In this document: one piece after another, positions 26,077-38,100 of the stretch
Layout: every line of letters begins with the position of its first letter
Numbering within the stretch: position 1 is the first letter of the stretch
Origin: JAABTH01 sp964492615
GTDB lineage: Bacteria; Bacillota; Dethiobacteria; DTU022
Assembly: GCA_964492615.1 (NCBI GenBank)
Contig: CAZBKZ010000022.1
Coordinates: 1-44,357, forward strand
Direction of reading: 5' to 3'
DNA length: 44,357 nucleotides
Made by a program: the position numbers and the translations under genes
The notes under the pieces: model-generated
The model's database searches: none
What the model was told of the DNA's origin: nothing
The model's input: only the letters and a program-made list of their open reading frames with translations

Positions 26077-26187
26077 TTTATAAAGGAATTTTATGGGTAT
26101 AAGTATAATTAATGCATATGCATGTAGAAATTACTTAAGGGTTCGTTGCTTCATTGATGCCAATCATTTTACCAGGAGATGATCGCC

Positions 26188-29100
26188 TTGTTCAGCATGC
26201 TCTCTGCAAAACTCCGTAATAAATTAAATTACCCTTTAAGCCTGTTGCTGATTCTACTGATTACTATATTTTTGTTGATTATACCGGCACAGGTTGCACA
26301 TGCTGAAGGCGAAAGTGCTGATAGCTCTGCGGCGGCAGATACAACCGGAACCCAGGAAAGTGGCGGCGGTGACAGCGGTGCTGCTGAATCAGGCAGTCTT
26401 AATTCAGACAACAGTACAAACGAGACAGCAAGTATTCAGAATCCGCCGAACCTTTCAGAGCCCCAATCATCTGCCGGCAGTGAGGATTATACTGAACAGG
26501 GGTCTGCCCCAACAGATACTTCAGATGTTACACAGACAAATGAACCGCCCGCTCCGGAACCGGAAAGTGAAGGAGAAGAACAGGGCGGTTTAAATAATTC
26601 TGATCCGGATTCAAGTGATAACTCTGGTGAATCTGATCTGGATGAGTCGGGCGAAGCTCCTGGGGAAGAAGATGAAACAGGCGATTTCCTTGCTGATGGT
26701 GACAGTGAGAGTGGTGAACCGGATGAAGAAGCCCCGGAAGGAAACTCTTATGTTGCAGAAATTCCTGACGAACAGCGGGTTGTGTCCGTTGATGCGCAGG
26801 ATCAATTATTTACTGTTACTTTTACAGAGCTAAACGAGGGCGGCCAAACTCTCGGCTCCGCCCAGGTGATTATCCCAGAAGGTTTCCATGATGTAAAATT
26901 TGCCGGGATTAATGTTGAGGTTCAGGATGGCAACGGACCCAAATACTGGAATCACAGCATCGTATTGGATGGGTTGCTCACTTACCTGAATTTATTTGCC
27001 AATAGCTTTGATGATTACCTGGGGTTTGGCGAGTCTGTCTCAATAGGCTTTACTGCCGATACTCCGGCAACGCCGGGTGTTTATACTTTTGAAACGAAGG
27101 CCTGGACCGATGCACGGGATAGTGAAGGTAATGTGTTGGTAGATGGTGGGTCTGAAACAGGTGATGCCGTTGGTACAACGGTCAACAACCCACACGCCGA
27201 TCACCGCGAGCCAACGGTCAGTGTCAACCAGGGATTGGGGACTGACGATAACCCCTTCATAGTGGAAAAGACTGAGCAACTTGATCATATCAGCTACCGC
27301 CCCGATGCTTTCTACAGCATTCGCGGTGAGCATACGCTTGAGGCTGACCTTAAGGTAAAAGCAAAATCGATCACTATTGAAGAGGATACGGTGATTGACG
27401 GTTCCACAGTTTATGACATCTCGATCGCTGCTGAAGATATAGCTGCAGGCGATGTAGATAGCGCCAAAGCAATCATTCAGATTTTAAACGGAGCACAGAT
27501 TATCGGTCGCAATGTTGAACTGATTGCCAGGGCGCATGCCATGGTTCCTGAAACAGAACAGAGCGACCTCACTTTCAATGAGGTATTAATCGGAGCTCTG
27601 GAAGATATGCTTAGCGACCCTTCAGCTCCCCTTGATTTATTTGCCATTCTAAAAGCCGCTGAAGCACAGGTGATTATCGGCGATAACGTTGTGTTTGATG
27701 CGGCCAACGATTTAACGATTACGGCAGAAGCAATTGCCGATGCCACAATTAGCACCGGGTTTACCGTATTAAGCGCCGGTTACAGCAAGGCTGATGCTAC
27801 AGCTGTTGTTTCAATCGGTGGGGCTGAGCTGACGTCTGGTGGCGATCTTTTAATCAAATCAGACAGCACTGCTATTTCTGTAGTAGAAGCGAAAACCAAG
27901 AATGATATGGGCCCGCTGCCTGATGATGCGAACATTATCTCTGTTGCTTTTGCCATGGCCGAGAGCAACCTGGTTTCCCGGGTGAATATTGGCGAAGGAG
28001 CAGTGATTACTTCAACAGGCGGTAACATTAACATTATCGCAACAGGCGATAGCCAAAACAGGGCTACTGCGACTGCCGGAATGTATGATGGGGGCGTTTT
28101 CGGCGCTGCCGTGGCCTTAAGTTTTAAAGATGGTGATGTGCAGGCAGTGGTGAACGGAACCCTGACCGCGGCTGGCAGAACAATAACTGCAGGCGAGCAT
28201 GAAGAGTTAGTGGAAGGGCTAGGGATTACGGCAATACTGACCAGCGCAGATACGGTAAAAGCAGGCGCTGCGGCAGATGCAGGCGATGATGAAGAAAGCG
28301 GGGATGAAGAGGGCTCCTCTGAAGAAGCGTCCAACGATTCCCTGCCCATTGCAGACATTATTGGTTTTATCAGTGGAAAGGTTTCCGGTAAAGCCGACGA
28401 GGATGATGATGCCGCAGATAGCGGAGTTACTTTAAATGAATATTTTGCTTTTGCCGGCGCAGCCGCTTATCTTGAGATCAAAAATGATGTGCTCGCTTCG
28501 GTCGGCAGTAGCGCGGTGTTAAAATCTGAAGCTGATGTGAAAGTAAAAGCTGACCTGACCAAGAGGTTTAAAATTGAAGTGGAGAGTTCAACGAACAATG
28601 AAAGCGAAGATGATGACGACCCCGCGCCGCAAGTTTCGGCCAGCCTGGCCGTTGGTGTAGCTGTCATTGAAAACTGCGCTAAAGCAGAAATCAGCAGCGG
28701 AGCGCAAAGCGATGCCGCCCAGGAAACTATGGTCAGCGCCAAAGTTGCTTACCCTTTCCTGGTTGACCCTGAAGATCTGATTGATTTTAGTGATGAACTG
28801 AACACTATATATGAAGCAATTGGTAACCCCGATGATTTTGAAGGCCTGGCAGAGGCGAAGAGCACACTTGAAACGGCTCTGAAAGAAAAACTTGGCCTGA
28901 TGGGTTCCCTGATTAACAGCTGGGTGCGCAGCACCGGTGCAGCAGATAAAGTTGGTTTTGCCGGAGCAGTAACCTACCTGGACCTGACCAACCGGGCGGA
29001 AGCGCTGGTCGGCAGCGAGGCGAAGATCAATCAGGGTGAAGGCGAACCTTACGAGAACTACCGTTCTGACTCCCAATCAGTTGACCTGCAGGCAGAAATT

Positions 29101-32100
29101 CTATTGCAGCTGGTCAACATTGCCGGCCTTTTCGATTTTGACCTGCCTGATGCTGAAAATGACCTCAGTATGCCGAAACCGATCGGCACCGAAGGAGGCA
29201 AAGCCGGGTTTGGCGGTAGTGTTCTGCTCCTCTTTATTGACAACCAGGCCGTTGCTCTTGTTGAAAATGGCGCCTTGATCAGCAGCGGATCTGCCGGGGG
29301 AATTGCAATTAATGCCCTTTCGAAGACAGAGAGCTTCAGTTTTGTGCAATCGGGGGGCTCAGCCGAAAAGGTTGCGGTTGGCGGTTCTTTCAGCCTTAGC
29401 AAACAGCAGAATAAAACAATAGCCAAGGTGAAAAACGGCGTTACTCTGAACGGCAATACGCTTGATATTAACGCGGAAGATAAGACCAGCCACATCAACC
29501 TGGTCGGCAATATGATCAAGGGTGAAAACGTCGGGATTGGTGCTTCGGTATCGATTAACAACCTGAGCCGTGAAGTTTTTGCCGGTTTGGGTGAGAAAAA
29601 AAGTTTTGATTCACCTGAATCGACAATTGAGCTTTCCGGTGATTTGAAGGTAACTGCTCTGGCAGACGGGGCTATTTATGCTTTTTCCCTGGCCGGGACA
29701 AAAATTTCTGAAGGCAGTTCCGGTCAACCGCAAAGCACGGGCAACCTTACTGCCGGGGCCCCGCAGTCGGGAAGCACCGGCAGCGGCAGCAGCCAGGGAA
29801 ATTTTGGTCTCGGCGTATCGGGCGATGTTTCCCTGAACAGGATTACCGATGTGGTGATTGCAGTGGTCAATGATCACGGTCAAATCAACGCTGCAGCCCT
29901 TAAGGTTGAAAGCAGCAATGTAACCTGCATTATTTCTGCATCCGGTTCGGCAGCAATCTTAACCACCGACGGCACTTCAGTCGGGATTGCCGGATCGTAC
30001 AGCCAGAATAATCTTGATGGAACAACCATTGCCCTGGTCAGCAGCGCTGGTCTTAACCTTGATTCACTGACAATTAAAGCCGACCGCCAGGGTAATGTCT
30101 GGGCCTTTACCGCCGGTGGTTCAATGGCTACCGGGGATGACGGTTATGCCGTGGCCGGTTCGGTTTCGGTTAACCTGATTGATAATCTGACCAAAGCCCT
30201 GCTTAGCCAGGTAACCCTTATTTCAGACGGCGATGTTACGCTAAACGCTGCCGATGACAGCCTGATCTTTGTTGTTGCCGGGGCGGCCAGCTACGGGGGC
30301 AAAGCAGGGGTGGGCGCTTCGGTAGCTTACAATGAAATAAAGAATGAAACCACTGCTATGATAACCGGGTCTGAACTGGACCTTGACGGCAATTTGCTGC
30401 TTGAAGCTGGCAACAGCGGTTACATTTTTGCCGTTGTTGCTTCATTTGGTGTTGGCGGAGATGGTAGTTATGTCGGCGCTTCAGGCACCGTTGCCATCAA
30501 CCTTCTTGAAAGCATAATCGAATCGGCAATTATTAATTCAAATTATACTGAGAAAGATGAAAGAAGCAGCGGAAATGTAACCCTGCGGGCAACAAATGGG
30601 TCGGAGATCTTTACCATCGCCGGGGCAATTGGCGGGGCAGAAAAAGCCGGGCTTGGCGCAGCAGTGGCCTGGAACGAAATTGACGGCCGGGTCAGTGCTT
30701 ACATCAGCGGTTCGCAGCTTGATACGGCCGGCACCGTCAGGCTGAACGCCCTTAACGAAGCTGAAATCTGGGCCCTGGCTGCCGGAGCGGCCGGCGCTAA
30801 AAACGCCGCTTTGGCCGGCTCGGTCAGTTTCAACGACATTACCATGTCCACGACCGCCAATATTATGAACTCGACTATTGTTGCCGATAACGGCGTATAT
30901 ATAGAAGCTTTTAATAATGCGGAAATTTCTTCAATTGCCGGGGCTCTGGCCGGGGCTAAGACAGCGGCGATCGGCGCAGCCGTGGCGGTAAATAAAATTG
31001 GCGATCACCTTGGTGACCGGCCAATCCATACTGCAGCTTTCATTGATAGTTCCCGGGTTGTTGCGGAGGCGGGACCGATTGAAATTACGGCCCAGTCGGA
31101 CTCGGTGATCAAGAGTATTTCCGCAGCCGGGGCTGCATCAGGCAAGGTAGCTGCCAACGGCGCTCTTTCGACCAACCTGATCTACAATAACCTGGAAGCC
31201 TATATAGCGAACAGCCGTGGCGAAAGCGGAGACCCGGAACGTTTGCTGGTGCAGTGCAGGGACGATTTAAAACTGCACGCAACTGACAATTCAGTAATCA
31301 GTGTAATTGCCGGCAATGTGGCCGGAGCCGGAAAGGTCGGTATCGGCGCGGCTATTTCAGTTAATTTTATCGGTAAAGCTTCGCAAGCGCAGGTTGATTC
31401 TGCATTTGATGTTGGCGATTCAGTTGATGTTGATGAACACGGCGCTCCAATAATCAATGAAGGCGCAGATGAAGACATTCCTGACAGCGCCTATGAATAT
31501 GATGTTCCAGAAGATGTTGTTACTCCAGGCGGAGTTTCGGTTTATATCAGCAATTCGGAAGTTGAATCAACTTCAGGGTCAGTAGAGCTTACGGCTACTG
31601 CCAATTATGCAATATTCAATATTACTGCCGGGGCAGCCATCGGCGGCACCGCCGGTGTGCAGGGTTCAGTTTCAGTCAACTATATATTTAATAACCTTTT
31701 GGCTCAAATCAGCGGGTCTGTAGTACAGGCCGATGATAGTGTCATCCTGCAAACCCTATCGCTGAAGCGATCAGATATACCGCAGGGAGCGCTGCAGGTT
31801 GAATCAGATTCAACCCTGGTAGAAAATTATGATGGCGATGACAGTGAAGACCCTGAATACGATAACGGTGGCGAAAGGGCCATTTCTTCGATTCAGTCCC
31901 TGGCTGGAGCGATTGCCGGCGGGGGTAAAGCCGGGGTAGGCGTAGCCTTGGCTGTAAACCACATTGTTAACAATTATGAAGCAGGGATTATCAACAACTC
32001 TGCAGTTACCGCTGGCCGGGGCAGTGTGATCCTCATCAGCGATTCGCAGGCTTCAATCGAAACCCTTTCCGCCGCGCTGGCCGGGGCGGGTAAACTGGCT

Positions 32101-35100
32101 TTTGCCGGGGCAGTTTCCGTTAACTTCATAAATAACCAGGTTATCGCAACAATCAACAACAGCATGGTTATTTCAAACACAGAAACCGCTGCCGACCCTG
32201 ATGCAAACAGTTACCCGGGGATTAACCTTACGGCACAGGATTATTCGGTTATCAGGGCTTTGTCGGGCCAGATTAACGTGGGCATGGTGGGTATCGGCGC
32301 TGCGGCGGCTTATAATGAAATCAGCAACACGATCAAAGCGGCGATTGAAAATGATTCATCTGTTACCACAAGCGGCTGGGTAAGATTATCTGCTCTTTCA
32401 GAAGCGGAAATTACCAACATTGTCGCCGGTGGCGGGATTGGTAAAATTTCGGTAAACGGATCAGTGGCCATTAACAGAATCAGTAACGAAGTTTCTGCTT
32501 ATATAAAAGATTCGCTGGTTGAGGCTGTTCGTGGAGTAGCAATTACAGCTGTCGACCGCTCAGAGATTTCCTCTCTTTCCGGCGCTGTCGGCGGGGGAGC
32601 GCTTGCGGCCGTTGGCGCTTCGGTAGCGGTAAACTATGTCGGCACAGAAAATCACTCGCACAGCGTATTAGCGTATATTGAGAATTCACAGGTTGAATCT
32701 TCCGATGGCGCAATTGAAATTAAAGCCGAATCGGATGCAATTATAAAAAGCATCAGCGCTGCAGGCGGCATTGCCGGCAAGGTGGCTGCCAACGGAGCAG
32801 TTTCGGTCAACTGGATTTACACCAATGTCAGCGCGGCGATTATAAACTGCAGTGGAGCAGACAGAAAAGTTTGGGCAAAGAATAACGTTGATTTGAGAGC
32901 CCTGGACCGATCTGCGATCAGCGCTATTGCCGGTAATGTTTCCGGAGCTGGTCTTGGAGGAGCAGGTGCCGCAATAGCAGTTAACTTTATCGGCCGGGGG
33001 AATATTGCCGGTGGTGACCCGGGTGACCCGGCCAGTAACAGTGAAGTGACTGGCGGTGATGCGGATGACCCTGACGCGGAACCGGTAGAAGAAAATTTTG
33101 ACTACAATCAGCCTGCATTTACTGACAGCACCAGGGTCAGCGCTTATATTCTCAATTCTCTTGTTGAATCCGACCTGGGTACGGTTACCCTTGTTGCTAC
33201 TGCAGATCCGGCTATCTTCAATATCAGCGCCGGTATTTCAGTCGGCGGGGCGGCCGGTATCCAGGGTTCCGTTTCAGTCAACTATATCTACAGCACAGTA
33301 GAAGCTTTCATTAAAGATGCAAATGTTACCGCTGCTGAAGATGTCATTGTTAAAGCTCTATCATTACAGCGGAGCACTATACCCCTGGGTGCGCTGCAGG
33401 CTGAATCGAGCCGTGAAGAAGTATCTTCTTTTGACGGCGGCAGCGACCTGGATGAAAGTGAAGAAGATCTCCAGTTTGATGCCAACAGCCCTGACAGGCT
33501 CACTTCGATCCAGGCCATTGCCGGTTCTGTCTCCGGCGGTGGAGCAGCTGGAATCGGGGCGGTTATCGCTGTTAACCATGTCAGCAACAAGTACAGCAGC
33601 GCAATCATTAACTCTACAGTAGAAGCCGGTCGCGACATAATCATCCTGGCCGACAGCGCCAGCGGCATTGAAACTGTTTCGGCCGCCCTGGCCGGGGCAG
33701 GCACCTTTTCCGCTGCCGGTTCTGTCTCTCTTAACTGGATCAATAATCAAATACTGGCTTATATTACTGAAAGCACAGTCACTGTGCATAATACAGGCGG
33801 TGCAGCCAGAGACGGCATTATTATAGAAGCCTTTGACCGCTCCCAGATCAATTCAGTTTCAGGGCAGATCAACTTCTCCGGGGTAGCGGCGATCGGCGCT
33901 GCCGCTTCATACAACGAAATCAGAAACACAGTTAAAGCATATGTTGAAGGGTCGGGCTTATCAGTAAATACTGACAGCAACCTTATTATCAATGCCCGTT
34001 CGGCCAGCACAATTAACACCATTGTAGCCGGGGGCAGTTTAGCTCTTAAAGTAGGGGTTTCGGGAACAGCGGCGATTAACATTATCGAAAACGATGTTCG
34101 CGCTTACATCGATGGAGCAACAGTAACAGCAAATGGCAATGTTTACCTGCTTGCTGAATCGTTAAACGAAGTGAACAGCTATGGCGGTTCAATGGGTGGC
34201 GGCATTGTCGGGGCCGGCGCTGCAGTTGTCGTAAATATCCTTGAAAATGAAACAAATGCCTACATTAATAACGCAACCCTTTTAGCCCGCGGTAACGGTA
34301 CAGCAATTACGATTAAAAACTGGAATGAAGATGGTGTTGTCGGCACCGAGCAGGCCAGAGGCCTTGCTGTAATAGCTCATAACAGTGAAAAGCTAACCGT
34401 CTACTCAGGTGCTGCCAGCGGTGGTTTTGTCGCCGTCAGCGGCCAGGTTTCGGCAAACATTATTGAAAATATTACCGAAGCTTTCATAGCCGGTTCTTTA
34501 ATTAACAGCGCCGAAGTTCAGGGCGCAATGGTCGTTGTCCGGGCAGGCCAGGCAACCTCGGTTTCCGTTTATACCGGCAGCCTTGCCGCCGGGGGGGTAG
34601 CCGCAGGTGCCGCGGTTGACGTTACTACGGTTAAAAACCAGACCCGGGCCTATGTTGTTAGCCTTAACGATAATGAAACAGTAATCTACGCGCAGGGCGG
34701 TTTAATGATCGGCGCCTATAACCGCTTTGCCCCTGCTGATGATCAAACAATTATCATTGCCGGGGCTTCGCTGGCCGGTTCTGTATCAATCGCCGGGGTA
34801 GTTTCGGTTCTGACCATGGAAAATGTAACTGAGGCATACCTGGAAGGATCGAAAGTTTATTCAGCAGGAATGATTAAAATCTTTGCCAGCCACTACCTTG
34901 AAATTGATGTGCTGGCCGGAACGGTATCTGCTGCCGGTTTTGTCGGCGCAGGTGGTTCAGTGGTTGTCAGCGACCTGAAAAATTCTGCCCTGGCCGGAAT
35001 CCGTGATGCAGAACTGAATACAACCGGGGTGCTTGAGATTTTAGCCAGGACCAGGGATAACATTAAAATTGTCGTTGGCACTGCCGGTATCGGTGGCACA

Positions 35101-38100
35101 GCCGGGGTGGCCGGCGCGGTATCGGTAACCTTAATTGAAACAACAACTGAAGCTTATATTGACAATTGCCTCGTTAACCAGGACCCTGCTTACAAAGCAG
35201 CGGGAAGCAGCCAGAGTGTTTCGGTTAAAACTGATAACAAGACAGAAGTTGATACAAGCTGTGGCTCGCTGGGTGCCGGTTTAACCGCCGGTATTGGCGC
35301 TGCTCTTGACTATATCAGTATCCAGAACCGCACCGTGTCGTGGATCGGCGCGGGTAGTAAAATATTTGCCGCCGGCGATATCACTCTTGAAGCGCTTTCC
35401 AACAAAGTAGTTGAAACCAATGTTGCTTCGGCTGCAGGCGGTCTGCTCGGTTTATCAGGAGCCATCTCGATTGTAACCATTGGCACCCCGCTTGACCAGG
35501 ACGGCGCAGATGAATTTAACAGCGATCTGATTGATCAGTTGAATAATGATGTTTCTGCAGACGGTGGCCTCTACTACGATGATGGTAATGGAACGCGGAA
35601 AAGCAGGCTACCGGGCGGATCAGTCGGTGATTATGCTTTTAACAAACTGAATAGCGCGGCAATGCCCAACCTGGAAGAAGCGCTTGATCCGAACCTGGAT
35701 ACCAGCATGAGAATTACTGCCGCCTTTATCGCTGCTGCCGGCGGACCAGGTGCGGGAGTTGAACTGGTCAGCGGTGGAGAGTTGCTGATCAAGGCCGTCG
35801 ATATCGTTAAAGTTAATGTAGAAATTGGAAATATAGCTGTTGGCGCAGTGGGAATCGGCGCAGCAATCGGCATTGTCAATACAACCGAAACTACATTGGC
35901 TTACAGCGGAGATTACAGCAGGATCAGGGCTGAAAATATAGCTGTTGAAGCTGAGTCCAGTGAAGAAATTATTGTTAAAGCCCGTGCTGCAACGGGCGGT
36001 CTTCTGGCAGGCGGATCGCTTAACATGGCGAAAGTTAATGCCAAACCGGTAGTCAGAGCTTATCTTGGCGATAACAGCAGAGTTGTGGTTACAGAAGAAG
36101 CATTAATAAGAGCAACAGTTATTCCCCTGATCGAGGCTGATGTGTTTGGAGTTAACGCTGCAGGAGGCGCTTCGGTTGGAAATTCGATTGCTACAGCTAT
36201 CTATGAGCCGATGGTTAAAGCATATATCGGTAGCAACAGCGAAGTAATAATTGGTTTCCAGCCCCTGGCCGGCTCGCCGGAAGTGATCTTCTTCAATGAG
36301 GCAAGCTACAGTGGCGGCAGCAAAATTCACTTTATCTATAATGAAGCAATACTGACCGATCTTAGCGTTACTTTTACCCCGGGTGAAGTTGAAGGAGAAG
36401 ACGGCAGCCTGGTTGTTGTCAAACGTGGAGAAATCATGCGCAATGATGGCGGCAACTGGCTCTCCGATGGTTTTGTTCCCGGTTATGCTGTTACTGTGAT
36501 TGATGGCGATAATGTTTACGTGAACCAGGTGCACAGCGTTTCTCCAGACGGAAAAACACTTATCCTGGAGACGGAAGGACGCTGGGGTGAAGAATTAAGT
36601 ATAACTGCAGGTGAAATATTAGGCGGCAAGCCACCTTCAGAGATCAGGCGTGAGAGCGGAAGCTGGTTTGATGACGGTTTCTTTGTCGGACAACTGTTTG
36701 AAATAAGCGGCACTACAGGTAACGATGGCGATTTTGAAATAGAGAATATTTCTGCTGACGGTAAAATCCTCTATCTCGCCATTGGGGATGAAGTAGAGAA
36801 TGAAGAAATAGCTGCTTCGGTTAATATAACGATATGGGGCCTTGGACCGGACCGTATTAAAAGAGCAGCAGGCAGCTGGTTAAACGACGGTTATGCAGTC
36901 GGGGACATGATCAGGGTTGCAGGAACAGATCATAATGACGGAGTTTACCTGATTAAATCAATCTCAGCAGATGGGCGAACCCTGACCCTGTCCGGCAGTG
37001 ATCAATTAACCAGGGATAGTACAACAATGGCTCTCTTTGCCGGAGGCACCCCGCTTGATTTTGACCTCCTTGTTGGCGAACCCGATTTAATCTTTTTCGG
37101 TAAGGCGCGGTTAACAGAAGGCGGTTCGGTTACCTTTGTTCCCGGCACCGGTTCTGAAGGGGCGGCACGACCGCAGATTACCAGGTCTGCCGGTAGCTGG
37201 ATCTCTGATGGTTTTTTTGAGAATCAACTGATTGAGATAGCCGGATCAGGCAGTAATAATGGAATTTTTGGTATTGAAGAGGTATCAGCAGATGGAAAAA
37301 TCCTCTACCTGTTTGCAGTTGAAGAATTAGAAGGGGAATCGATTAATAGCAGTGCTTTAACTTTCTGGGGTGTTGCCCCGGATCAGATCAGAAGAACAAC
37401 AGGCAGCTGGCTTACTGACGGCTATAACGCCGGTGATATAATCATGGTCTCAGGAACCGAACGTAATGATGGCACATACCAGATCAGTTCTGTGGAAGAA
37501 AACGGTAAATTACTGGTCCTTAACACGTTTAACACTCTTAAAGACGAGCAGACTGCTGCAGCTCAATTTTCCAGGTACCTGGAGGAAGCGGCAGGGGAGC
37601 AGGAATGGCTGGGAACACTTACTGTTGAAGCAAGGCAGCTACTGCCTGCAGGTGAATTATCTGTCAGGGCCCGGGCCAGCGGTTCAGGGGTCGCAGGAAT
37701 TGCATCGCTTTTATTTAACGAGGCTAAAGCTGTCAGCGGGGGCACTGTTTCAGCCGGTGTCAATAATGGAAGCACACTGTTGGTTGCCGGAAATATATAT
37801 TTAAATGCTAACGGTGAAAGTGTTTCCAGGGCCATTGCCGATGGCTTTAATGGCGGCTTCGGCGCTTTCAGCGATAATGAGGCTACTGCAAAAGCAGCTC
37901 GTCGCACCGAAACTTATCTTGAAAAAAATGCAACGGTCATTGCCCACCAACTTGGTCTGAAAGCCGGCGGCACCGACAATATCTACGCTGAGGCCTTTTC
38001 CGGCGGTGTTGGCGCTGCAGTGATTAATCTAATCAACCCAAAAACAGAAGATCGCAGTAAAACTGTGATCAGGTTTGGGAACTATGAGAACGGCACTTAT

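Noticed and set aside
26077..26187. Cyclic-di-GMP riboswitch ahead of the giant adhesin-like gene
   Set aside because: I looked because of the nearby diguanylate cyclase, but the leader is short and lacks the conserved GEMM-type pattern.
27780..28358. 192-codon minus-strand open frame, rich in Ser, Ala and Pro, inside the giant gene
   Set aside because: The Ala/Ser/Pro-rich translation arises from the antisense of the Gly/Ala/Asp-rich repeats. Several similar frames (33288-33743, 29058-29561) occur over the same repeats.
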